Positions 52,556 to 60,465 of a DNA stretch of 64,000 nt are shown here, piece by piece. Origin of the DNA: Pseudomonas sp. CFBP 13711 (GTDB taxonomy: Bacteria > Pseudomonadota > Gammaproteobacteria > Pseudomonadales > Pseudomonadaceae). The position numbers were made by a program, and so were the translations under genes. The notes below the pieces were generated by a model. The model had not been told where the DNA came from, made no database searches, and saw only the letters and a program-made list of their open reading frames with translations. The stretch lies in NCBI RefSeq assembly GCF_014842265.1, contig NZ_JACYVI010000009.1:62001-126000 (forward strand), written 5' to 3'. Position 1 is the stretch's first letter; each line of letters starts with the position of its first letter.

Positions 52556-53647
52556 ATGGCACGTCCGACGCGGTATCTGCTTTACCTCGCGGCGTGTGCC
52601 GGGCTGTTCGTGATACTGCTTTATGACGTGACCTGGCACCCCGCCCGACACGAGCAGGTGGCGGTATCCCGCAACGCGAAGGACGGAAAGCCACCGGTAT
52701 TGGCGCCGGGTCAGACGCTCAAGGTGATGACCTGGAACATTCAATACCTGGCCGGCAAGCGTTATGTCTTCTGGTACGACCTGCCCGACGGCAGCGGCCC
52801 GGACGAGCGCCCGACCCCGGAAGATCTGGCGTACAACCTCGATGAAGTCGCACGGGTCATCCGCGATGAGCAGCCGGACATCGTCTTGCTGCAGGAAGTC
52901 GACGACGGCGCGAAGAACACCGACTACGGCAACCAACTAGCCCTGCTCCAGGCGCGCGTCGCCGACCTGTACCCCTGCAGCAGCGAGGCGTTTGACTGGA
53001 AGTCCGACTTCGTGCCGGATAGCCACATCTTCGGCAGCGTCGGCCGCAAACTGGCGACGCTGAGCCGCTACCAACTGGACAGCGCCGAACGTCTGCACCT
53101 GCCCTCGCCGTCCGGCCATTTCATCAGCCGCCTGTTTCAACCTCAACCTGCGCTGCTGGTCAGCTACCTGCCGCTGAGCGATGGCCGACATCTGGCGGTG
53201 ACAAACACGCACCTGGGCGATGCGCCGGGGGGCGACGTGCGAAAACGGCAAGTAGCCTCAGTTCGTCAGTTGCAACAAACATTCGAGCAAAACGGCACGC
53301 TGTGGATAACCGGCGGAGATTTCAACCTGCTGCCACAGGGGCAATATCAGCGGCTACCTGCCGAGCAGCGCGCGCCGTTTGCGGCAGAGAGTGAGCTGCG
53401 TGGCTTGTGGGAAAGCTTCCCGATGATCCCGAGCAATGAAGACGTGGCCGGTGAGGACCGTCGCACGTGGTACACCCGCTTCCCTAACGATCCCCGCATC
53501 AGCGGCCCGGACCGGACGCAGGATTTTCTGTTCTACAGCCCGAAGCTGAAACGGGTCGAGGCACGGGTGAGGCAGGCGGATACGTTGTTGATTTCTGATC
53601 ACATGCCGGTGATCGCGCGGTTCAGAGTCCCAGCGCAGGGTGAGTAA
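52556..53647 (+). CDS. Endonuclease/exonuclease/phosphatase-family protein, membrane-anchored
   Basis: 363 residues from ATG 52556. A single N-terminal helix (YLLYLAACAGLFVILLY) anchors or exports the protein. The EEP fold follows: VMTWNIQYLAG, IVLLQEVDDG, TNTHLGDAPGG, ITGGDFNLLP and ISDHMPVIARF, with the metal (Asn/Glu), His-Asp and final SDH motifs present. Substrates in this superfamily include phospholipid (sphingomyelin) headgroups, nucleotides and DNA; the N-terminal helix favours an envelope phosphodiesterase. Coupled to the YciC gene. Confidence 0.87.
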   Translation: MARPTRYLLYLAACAGLFVILLYDVTWHPARHEQVAVSRNAKDGKPPVLAPGQTLKVMTWNIQYLAGKRYVFWYDLPDGSGPDERPTPEDLAYNLDEVARVIRDEQPDIVLLQEVDDGAKNTDYGNQLALLQARVADLYPCSSEAFDWKSDFVPDSHIFGSVGRKLATLSRYQLDSAERLHLPSPSGHFISRLFQPQPALLVSYLPLSDGRHLAVTNTHLGDAPGGDVRKRQVASVRQLQQTFEQNGTLWITGGDFNLLPQGQYQRLPAEQRAPFAAESELRGLWESFPMIPSNEDVAGEDRRTWYTRFPNDPRISGPDRTQDFLFYSPKLKRVEARVRQADTLLISDHMPVIARFRVPAQGE

Positions 53648-53694
53648 ACCCTCTGTACGGATGCACAAGAGAGTCGTTTGATCTGAACCGACCA

Positions 53695-53713
53695 GTGCCG
53701 GATTGCCCGGCAC
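53695..53713. terminator. Hairpin between convergent genes
   Basis: GTGCCGG (53695-53701) pairs with CCGGCAC (53707-53713) around a five-base loop, 12 bases before the end of the receptor gene. Confidence 0.6.
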
Positions 53714-53725
53714 CGATCGCTGCCA

Positions 53726-55855
53726 TCAGAACGTGACGCTGGCAGTCAGCCGCGCAGTTCGGAGCGCTCCCTCCTCCACCTGGAGCGTGCTGCTGCCCGT
53801 GGTGGCCGGGTAGTATTCCTTGTTGAACAGGTTGTCGATGTTCAACTGCAGACTGGTCTTGTAGTCATGGGTGGGTAAATCCCAGCGCACAAAGGCATCG
53901 GCCGTCGTGTAGCTGTCCAGCCAAAAGCTGTTGGCATCGTCGCCCGGCCGCTCTCCGACGTATCGGGCACCTGCGCCGACATGCCACTTGCCGGTTTCGG
54001 CAGGCAGCCCGAGTTGATGGCTGAGGTACAGGCTCGCGGTGTGCATCGGCGCATTGGGCAAGCGGTTGCCTTCCTGCTCGGGTGATTCTGCGTTTTTCAG
54101 CACTTCCGTGTGGTCATAGGCGTAGGTGCCGATGATGCTCCAGTTACGCGCGATCTCTCCTGTCACATCCAGTTCAACCCCTCGCGAGCGCGCCTTCCCT
54201 ACCGCATCGTCAATGCTGTCGCCGTTTGCCTGCAGCACGCTGTTCACAAGGTTTTTCTTGACGATGTCATACACGGCCAGGTTCACGTTGAGCGCCTGGA
54301 CCGGGCTGTATTTGACACCCACTTCGTAGCTGCGACCTTCGGTAGGCTTGAAGGTGTTGCCTGCATCGTCGGCATCATTCGGCACGAAGGAACGGCTGTA
54401 GTTGGCGTAGAGCGCGACGTTGTCGGCCGGCTGATAAACAATCCCGCCAAAGGGCAGAAACTTGTCGCCGTTGGAATCGGCACCCGGCGCATAGGCGCTG
54501 CCCAGCCCCTGATCGCTGTATTGATCCCAGTGTTCCTGACGACCACCAAACACCAGAATCCAGCGATCGTTAAGGTGCCAGTTGTCCTTGAAGTACGCCG
54601 AGGTGGTGACGAGGTTATTTTCGGCGTTGCTCTGGGCCGCACTGACCGTCGCAGGCTCAGCCAGATTGCCGTAGGTGGGGTTCTGGATGTCGAGGTTGCC
54701 GGCGGTGCTGCTGGCGTTGCGATAGGTTTTACCGCGGTATTTATCCAGCGACTCGTTGTCCACCCCAACGACAATCTCATGCCGCTGGCCGAACAACTGC
54801 TGATCGCCTATGAAGTCCAGCGCGCTATAGCGGCTCTCGTAGTCATAGTGCCCGCCATTGGCAATACGGCGCAGGGTGTCGCCTTTCAAGGTGCTGGGCT
54901 GTGCAATCGCCAGGCTGTAACGATCCTCGGTCCATCCGTAGGTCAACCGGCTTTTCCAGGCATCATTAAGTTGATACTCGAACTTCGCGGTGGTGCTTTG
55001 GCTGATGCCGACGGTCTTGGCCCAGCGCTCATCCAGACGATCGCGGTAACTGATGTCGGCCGGGTGGCCATTGGCGAACACGGTGCCGCGGTCAAAGGGG
55101 CTGGCGTAATCGTTATAGGTGTAGGCCAGCGAGAAACTGGCGCGGTCGCCGACCCAGGCGATCGATGGCGCAATAAGCGTGTGCTCATCGACACCGTAAT
55201 TACGCCAGTAGTCCTCGTGGGAGCGCTCGGCAACCAGCCGGTACGCCAAGTTGGTATCGCCCAGCGGCCCGGTGGTGTCCACACCAAACGTCCCGCCGCC
55301 TTCGCTGTAGCCAGATCCGGTCAAGGTCGTGCTTTGGGTGAACTGCGGTTGTTTGCTGATCACATTGATCAGCCCGCCCGGCTCCAGCGCGCCATACATC
55401 AGCGATGCCGGGCCTTTCAACACTTCCACGTGATCAGTAGTGGCGCCGAGATTGCGGCCAATCGCCGAGCGGACCCCGTCCCGCAAAATGGAGTTGTCGT
55501 CGTTGCTTCCAAATCCGCGCTTGATCACAGCATCCTTGGTGCCCCCCAACGTGTTCGTCTGGGACACACCACTGACGAAGCGCATGGCGTCGTTGAGATC
55601 TTTGACCTGGTAGTCATCCAGGGTTTGCGCAGTGACCGTGTTGACGGTTTGGGCTTCATCTCTATTCTGGGTGGAGGTCTTGCTGGCGGTGCTCCCTTCA
55701 GAAACCGTATAGCTTCCCGAGCCGTCAGCCGCATCGCGTGTGGACTGGATGACACTGGGCGCCAACTCGGTGACCGTCTGGGCAGCCATTGCAAAACCAG
55801 GTAAGGCAGAACACAGCAGGACTGATGCATGAGTGCGGTTAAAGAGCTTGACCAC
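53726..55855 (-). CDS. TonB-dependent siderophore receptor
   Basis: About 709 residues from GTG 55855, chosen because GGAG lies seven bases before it and it leaves a normal signal peptide ending AMA|AQ; a TTG at 55885 is the alternative. The plug domain shows DDYQVKDLNDAMRFVSGVS and HVEVLKGPASLMYGALEPGG, the barrel ends NIDNLFNKEYY and a C-terminal Phe. There is no extended N-terminal signalling domain and no adjacent sigma/anti-sigma pair. It takes up a ferric siderophore across the outer membrane; the ligand (hydroxamate type?) cannot be told. Confidence 0.93.
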   Translation of the reverse strand: MVKLFNRTHASVLLCSALPGFAMAAQTVTELAPSVIQSTRDAADGSGSYTVSEGSTASKTSTQNRDEAQTVNTVTAQTLDDYQVKDLNDAMRFVSGVSQTNTLGGTKDAVIKRGFGSNDDNSILRDGVRSAIGRNLGATTDHVEVLKGPASLMYGALEPGGLINVISKQPQFTQSTTLTGSGYSEGGGTFGVDTTGPLGDTNLAYRLVAERSHEDYWRNYGVDEHTLIAPSIAWVGDRASFSLAYTYNDYASPFDRGTVFANGHPADISYRDRLDERWAKTVGISQSTTAKFEYQLNDAWKSRLTYGWTEDRYSLAIAQPSTLKGDTLRRIANGGHYDYESRYSALDFIGDQQLFGQRHEIVVGVDNESLDKYRGKTYRNASSTAGNLDIQNPTYGNLAEPATVSAAQSNAENNLVTTSAYFKDNWHLNDRWILVFGGRQEHWDQYSDQGLGSAYAPGADSNGDKFLPFGGIVYQPADNVALYANYSRSFVPNDADDAGNTFKPTEGRSYEVGVKYSPVQALNVNLAVYDIVKKNLVNSVLQANGDSIDDAVGKARSRGVELDVTGEIARNWSIIGTYAYDHTEVLKNAESPEQEGNRLPNAPMHTASLYLSHQLGLPAETGKWHVGAGARYVGERPGDDANSFWLDSYTTADAFVRWDLPTHDYKTSLQLNIDNLFNKEYYPATTGSSTLQVEEGALRTARLTASVTF

Positions 55856-55884
55856 GAGCTGACTCCGTAATTGAAACGAGTGCA

Positions 55885-55903
55885 AATGCGATTCGTTACT
55901 ATT
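55885..55903 (-). promoter_or_regulatory. Possible Fur box upstream of the receptor gene
   Basis: AATGCGATTCGTTACTATT resembles the 19-bp Fur consensus in its AATG.GA...TTA.TATT pattern but with several mismatches. It lies 30 bases before the chosen GTG. Confidence 0.5.
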
Positions 55904-56331
55904 ACACGGGTTGAGCTCGCATTTACCTCACATGGCGTGTGAAGTTTTTTTACATCCGCTCGTTGTCATGCCCTTGTGCTGCCGTTCACTTCCTCGGCTT
56001 CACCCGCGCGGTCGGCTCAGCGATCAGCGGATCGTCTGGCCAATAGTACTTAGTATCACCTACCCCCCTTGAGGATTGACAGTGCACTGGCCCTGGAATT
56101 CTTTGGGGGAAGCGCAAATGGAGCGAACTACGGTTGACTGTCAATCTGCATGCCTATTATTGACTAATCCCTCCTTGTCCCCGGTTCTGGATTGACAGGT
56201 CCTCCAGGTTCATTCACTGCCATTGAGCAGGTATATTGACAGAACGGCACATAGCAATGTCTGGTTCTGGGTGGTAATTGTAGGTTGCACATGCACCGGC
56301 GTAAGATATCAGCTCAGTTCATCAGTCGAGG
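55904..56331. other. Non-coding region with four ATTGACAG repeats
   Basis: About 430 bases with no clear gene. ATTGACAG occurs at 56075-56082, 56191-56198 and 56235-56242, and as its complement CTGTCAAT at 56138-56145 (inside GGTTGACTGTCAATC). The octamers could be operator half-sites or chance -35-like elements. The region marks the change from chromosomal genes to the accessory block. Confidence 0.45.
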
Positions 56332-56532
56332 GTGGAGCAAGTGTCCAGTGGCCAAATCAGTGAGGGCGACTGTGAATGTCAGGACACAGGCGATGGCAGC
56401 GGGGACGTGATCGCCGATATTCCTCCAGACGTCTTTGCAATAATGAAAGTCGGTCTTGATGTTACTGAACATCGAATTGTTGAAGGGTCGATAGCTCCGA
56501 GGCCAATCCGCGATGCTGACAAGAAATACTGA
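56332..56532 (+). CDS. Possible small acidic protein (66 aa)
   Basis: GTG start with GAGG immediately before it, closer than usual. The product is acidic at the N terminus (EGDCECQDTGDGSGD) and ends RPIRDADKKY. No family is recognised. Its only neighbours are the repeats upstream and a hairpin about 50 bases downstream, which mildly supports a real transcript. It may well be spurious. Confidence 0.3.
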   Translation: MEQVSSGQISEGDCECQDTGDGSGDVIADIPPDVFAIMKVGLDVTEHRIVEGSIAPRPIRDADKKY

Positions 56533-56580
56533 AGCCGGTATCGACCCAAAACAAACGTTCGCAAAGAGGAAATTTCATCC

Positions 56581-56600
56581 TGGGGCGGACTTCCGCCCCA
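56581..56600. terminator. GC-rich hairpin between convergent genes
   Basis: TGGGGCGGA (56581-56589) pairs with TCCGCCCCA (56592-56600). It lies 24 bases beyond the stop codon of the reverse-strand 471-residue gene and 48 bases after the small forward gene. Confidence 0.6.
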
Positions 56601-56623
56601 TCCAATGGCAAATCTCCGCTAAG

Positions 56624-58039
56624 TTAGTAAGCAGAGAGTATGCGCACATAGCTAGTCTCACGCCCCAAATTCGGTAAGTGCTGATCGGTGCTCCCGACAA
56701 TTGCGCTGAGCGCGTTTTTAGTAACTTGATTTGCAGTCAAAGGAAGGAAGTTCATAGCCAGCTGTTTGAATAAGGACGAGCAATTTCGTAAGGCCAGCCG
56801 GGCTTGAATCTGGCGATCGGTCAAAAGCCTTACAAACACCACGAACTCTTCTTCACCGAACCGGGAAATCATGTCTTGGTATTTGGGTACGGCCATTTCA
56901 GAAATCCCATATCCATTGCCTATTCTCGCCATTACTAAAGTATTAACATAGGGAACTCGAACACTTTCAGGAATCTGGCCATTTGCAGGAACATAAGCCG
57001 AAAGATTTCGCGCGTGTGCTGGTTCGTTGTGGAAGTTGTTAAATCCGCTATGCGCATTGAAAAGCGCAGTAATGCAGGCTGACATTTCAACTGCTAACGA
57101 ATCAGGAGATAAATATCCCAACCCTCCAACACCTTGAAGAAATTCATGCGCCAACACTTTCCGTACATTTTCTCCGTTTTCAGCGAATGTTGTAAAGCGA
57201 AAGCCACATTCGTATCGCGTCTCATCTGGAGCTAACGTCCAACACTTAGCCCCTACCAATCTAATATTTGTTTTTACCTGGATAGATGTATTGTCAGCTG
57301 TATACATTCCGTAAATAGCTCTTAACAGCGACTTGATAATATCGACAGGCAGACGTTCCATACCAACACGGATGTGCTGAGCATCCTGCTCTGCAAGTAC
57401 CTGAGTCCGGATGCTGTGCAGGAAGCGCTTCACTTCAATTGCAGCCGGCTCAGGCTCCTTAGAAATAACTTCTCTGAGGCAGGTTTCAAGCCAAGAAATA
57501 AGTTGGAGGCCAGTAAGCTCATTTTGATTCGGATGGGCAGCGCTAGCCCAATTCCGCATATCTCGGATATAATCAAGATGGCGATATCCAATATCAGATA
57601 AAATGCCGGTAACATGGCAGCCGCGAACCAGCTCCCACTCCTCGATTTTCACAAGGTCTTCTTCTCCGCGAAGCTTGCTTCGACGCGTTGCGTCAGTAAT
57701 GACACTGTCGTAGAAATACTCCAAATCGAAACGGGCAACCTTCTTCCTTAAATTAACAACCGTTTCATCCCAAATGAAGTTTAGGGCCGCATCAAAAAGC
57801 CCTGCGCCACAGGCAGCAATGAACTTTGAAATATAAAGTGACTCGCCACGCTTGACAAGATCTATGCTGCCAATAACATCCGGCAGGTTGCCGATGACGC
57901 GCTGACGCTCTTGAATCGGAACCAAAACGTTGTCCGTTGGAAGGCCTAGATGATTAAGATAACTGACCAGCGCCGCAGTAAATTGATCTACGCCGGTCGA
58001 GACTTGATTTTGCGCAACAAGGATTGGAGGTAAAGACAT
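56624..58039 (-). CDS. Unknown 471-aa protein with a HEPN-like Rx6H motif (candidate defence protein)
   Basis: I do not recognise a named family. No signal or clear membrane helix, though LYISKFIAACGAGLFDAALNFIW (~68-90) is hydrophobic. Residues 162-169 read RNWASAAH within a helical segment (YIRDMRNWASAAHPNQ), like the R-N-x...-H active motif of HEPN ribonucleases. GGAG lies nine bases before the ATG at 58039. The DNA is AT-richer than the chromosome, and the gene sits in an accessory block with restriction and nuclease genes. A role in phage defence as an RNA-cleaving protein is inferred; homologues with the motif may also be non-catalytic. Confidence 0.75.
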   Translation of the reverse strand: MSLPPILVAQNQVSTGVDQFTAALVSYLNHLGLPTDNVLVPIQERQRVIGNLPDVIGSIDLVKRGESLYISKFIAACGAGLFDAALNFIWDETVVNLRKKVARFDLEYFYDSVITDATRRSKLRGEEDLVKIEEWELVRGCHVTGILSDIGYRHLDYIRDMRNWASAAHPNQNELTGLQLISWLETCLREVISKEPEPAAIEVKRFLHSIRTQVLAEQDAQHIRVGMERLPVDIIKSLLRAIYGMYTADNTSIQVKTNIRLVGAKCWTLAPDETRYECGFRFTTFAENGENVRKVLAHEFLQGVGGLGYLSPDSLAVEMSACITALFNAHSGFNNFHNEPAHARNLSAYVPANGQIPESVRVPYVNTLVMARIGNGYGISEMAVPKYQDMISRFGEEEFVVFVRLLTDRQIQARLALRNCSSLFKQLAMNFLPLTANQVTKNALSAIVGSTDQHLPNLGRETSYVRILSAY

Positions 58040-58216
58040 TGGATGCGCTCCGTGGCTGTTAATTGGGTACAGCCTAGTGATGAATATTCACGTCGGGCCG
58101 TATTCATTCGCAAACATCGAGTGGAAAGCGGTTCATCCTAGGCCATAATCGCTCTAGGAGAACTGATTAAGTCCGCTGAACGCATCCTGCCGCGAGAGCG
58201 GTTGCATCACCGTTCG

Positions 58217-58537
58217 CTAGGAGCGCAAATATCTTACAGGCTTAGATCGCTCCGCATTTGGGAAGGTAGATTTCAAACCAATCTTTTTAATGATTTCAGG
58301 GTGCAACACGCGTCGCATACGACTATAGAATTTGGTACGATTTTCAGCGGTCTTAAATCTAATCGCTACCGGCCACCCTTCGAACCGAATGTCTGTAAGG
58401 CCTTTCAGCGCAGCGAATCCATGCTCATTTTTTACGCCTGAACGAATCACGTCCGTTATCAATTTAAAATCCTTCCCCCACCTCCTAACTCCCGTAAGAT
58501 CAACTTTCACGCTATAGCTGTGCGCTTTCATTAGCAT
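58217..58537 (-). CDS. Small unknown basic protein (106 aa)
   Basis: Starts MLMKAHSYSVKVDLTGVRRW and continues with GLTDIRFEGWPVAIRFKTAENRTKFYSRMRR. Basic, soluble, no known domain. The sequence has balanced, protein-like composition, but the ribosome site is weak; a second ATG two codons in is possible. It lies between the HEPN-like gene and another small gene on the same strand, so a small operon is possible. Confidence 0.55.
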   Translation of the reverse strand: MLMKAHSYSVKVDLTGVRRWGKDFKLITDVIRSGVKNEHGFAALKGLTDIRFEGWPVAIRFKTAENRTKFYSRMRRVLHPEIIKKIGLKSTFPNAERSKPVRYLRS

Positions 58538-58590
58538 TACCCCGCAATCAGTTAAGTTAATTAGGAGGCCAATTGCGACCTTCTATTCAG

Positions 58591-58884
58591 CTATTTTCCT
58601 ACTTTTGGCGCATTGTCGAAGCCCTGGTTAACGATGTCGTTAAGGTGTGAGGTCTCAGCGGAACTCGTTAGAACAATGCCACCGGACACGTTCGTCACTA
58701 GCAGGCCAGCATGATCATCCTCTAGAAGCTCACGATAAGTTTCCAGAATGTGCTTGTAAGTTTTCACCGAAAGCCGCTCTGCCGCGTACCAAAGATAAAG
58801 CTCTCCCCAAGCTATCTGCGTCCAACCAGAGGTATGGACTTCCTCAAGGCGATTTTCAAGCGTTTCACGATGGCGTTTGAGCAT
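58591..58884 (-). CDS. Small unknown protein (97 aa)
   Basis: The ATG at 58884 has a GAGGA four to five bases before it. The product begins MLKRHRETLENRLEEVHTSG, has an amphipathic LYLWYAAERLSVKTYKHIL helix and a GIVLTSSAE strand. No domain recognised. It lies 53 bases from the 106-residue gene in the same direction and may be co-expressed. Confidence 0.6.
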   Translation of the reverse strand: MLKRHRETLENRLEEVHTSGWTQIAWGELYLWYAAERLSVKTYKHILETYRELLEDDHAGLLVTNVSGGIVLTSSAETSHLNDIVNQGFDNAPKVGK

Positions 58885-59119
58885 AGGGTCCTCGGCTAAT
58901 GGGAAGATAGCTGGTCAATCTGCGCAAACCTTAACACCAACTATTAATTTAACGATAGCTAAATTTATAGCCCGTGCTATTTTTGGGTTCGATCTGAGAG
59001 CAGGGTTGGCGGGACCGATGCGATACGGTCACGATACTGCCGTCGATAGAGGCTGACCAAAACAGGCTGCTATCGACCCGGGCTGTGTGGAAACGCTTGC
59101 GGTTGTCTAATTTGCTCAC

Positions 59120-59490
59120 CGTCTAGATCGTGGCAGGGACGGTGTTCGCCGACCAAGGCTATTGCAAGGGCTTGGAAATCCTTGCCTGCGAGCAAGCTGG
59201 CATCGCTACCATCGCATCGAAACCCCGACATCTGGCAGCAAGTCGAATATCGGCTTGCTAAGCAGGACTTGGTCTACATTGCGGCATTGAACGAGTATCG
59301 ATGCCCTGCGGGACAGCTACCGACACAGCGGCATTCGACGCTGGAAGAAGGCATGCTATTGCATTGTTACTATTTCTCGGGGTGCCAGTCCTGAGCAGTG
59401 CACAAGCAATGTACGACGGGCGAGGGCGACGGGCAAGGAGCGCCGGGTAGAGCGCTGCGAGCAAGCTGCGATAGAAGCTGGATTTTTAAA
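59120..59490 (+). pseudogene. Remnant of an IS1182-family transposase
   Basis: Read in pieces across frames, the region gives FADQGYCKGLEILACEQAGI (near 59145), then in another frame YRLAKQDLVYIAALNEYRCPAG and LLHCYYFSGCQS, an in-frame TGA, AVHKQCTTG, and, after a further shift, VERCEQAAIEAG. The order and wording match the RNase H-like and Cys-containing part of IS1182-type transposases (DSGY..., ...YRCPAG..., ...C..C). Both ends of the element and the catalytic N-terminal half are missing, so it is a decayed fragment. Confidence 0.82.
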
Positions 59491-59613
59491 ACTTCAAGAT
59501 GTGTTGATCTCACATGTACGATCCGACCTGTCGCGGCGAGCGCTGCCAAGACCTGCCGATAGGCTTCAGCTGCTTGCGACAGCGGGTAGCAGCGCAGCTA
59601 GACCTGCGCGTCA

Positions 59614-60465
59614 TCACCCCAGCAGTCTCAAAAGCTGCTGATCATTGCACAAACGGATACACCATTTCGCCACAGCAGACAGCTCAGCATCCGGTTTAGT
59701 GAGGGAAGCGATGTCACGTGCTGCAGCCTTCGCCCGCTCACGAGCTGCAGCAGAAGTTCGCATGTCTAATAGTGCTTGCTGATACTTGCTGATCAGCTTC
59801 GTAGTATTCTGCCAGACCTTTCTGCGCTCTTCGGCCAACGCCTGATGCTCAGTAAGCTTTAGGCGTTCCACCGTGCGCTTTACCCGTACATATTCCCAGC
59901 GCGGGATGCCGGGTGCAGGGACGGCCTTTCCTTCCTCATCGAAGGATAGCAACGTCACGTCGTGGGCATTCGTCGGGTCTAGGAAGTAAGGAATTTCATC
60001 GCCTTCACAACGATAGCCGTAGGTCGAATGTTGAGAACCGTATCGGAGAGGGAACCAGGTGCTCTTCTTCCTATTAGGCACGGTGCAGGCAATACGGAAG
60101 TTCATGTATTCGAAAGCCAACCACCAGTAGCCATCGCGTTTGGGCCCTTTGATATTACGGGCGGACTTTTTCGGACGAAAGTGTTCAACATCGATATACG
60201 AGGCGATGTCGCGCGCTTCGGTGAACCAGCACTTGCCATTCGACAGCGCCAACAGCCACGGTTTCAGTTTTCCCCAGTGACCGCTGTATTTGTCGATCAA
60301 GTCGTTGCGCTCATCGGTCTGCCCAGCTGCATTGAGCTTGTCGAGCTCACCGACTAGGCGTGCTGACTCAGCCAACCACGCCCTCCAGTCGTCATGTTTC
60401 CAGCGAATGTGCGCGGGCAGGTCGGCATCCGTCGGCAGTTTGTTTTCCAGATCTATAAAGATCAC
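59614..60465 (-). CDS. HNH endonuclease paired with an ATPase (PtuB-/TIGR02646-like)
   Basis: 283 residues. The nuclease core reads NGKCWFTEARDIAS, then IDVEHFRPKK (~91-100) and YWWLAFEYMNFRIAC, NRKKSTWFPL, the pattern of HNH proteins that accompany AAA/SMC-like ATPases in Septu and retron-Ec78 type defence systems. His95 should be catalytic; some of the cysteines found in relatives are absent. GTG start at 60465 overlaps the ATPase stop (GTGA), with AGGAGG just upstream inside the ATPase gene. The last gene of the hsdS-ATPase-HNH operon. Confidence 0.85.
   Translation of the reverse strand: MIFIDLENKLPTDADLPAHIRWKHDDWRAWLAESARLVGELDKLNAAGQTDERNDLIDKYSGHWGKLKPWLLALSNGKCWFTEARDIASYIDVEHFRPKKSARNIKGPKRDGYWWLAFEYMNFRIACTVPNRKKSTWFPLRYGSQHSTYGYRCEGDEIPYFLDPTNAHDVTLLSFDEEGKAVPAPGIPRWEYVRVKRTVERLKLTEHQALAEERRKVWQNTTKLISKYQQALLDMRTSAAARERAKAAARDIASLTKPDAELSAVAKWCIRLCNDQQLLRLLG

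Noticed and set aside
54110..55804. A 564-codon forward frame opposite the TonB receptor gene
   Set aside because: Antisense to a clear receptor; the composition is that of a shadow frame.
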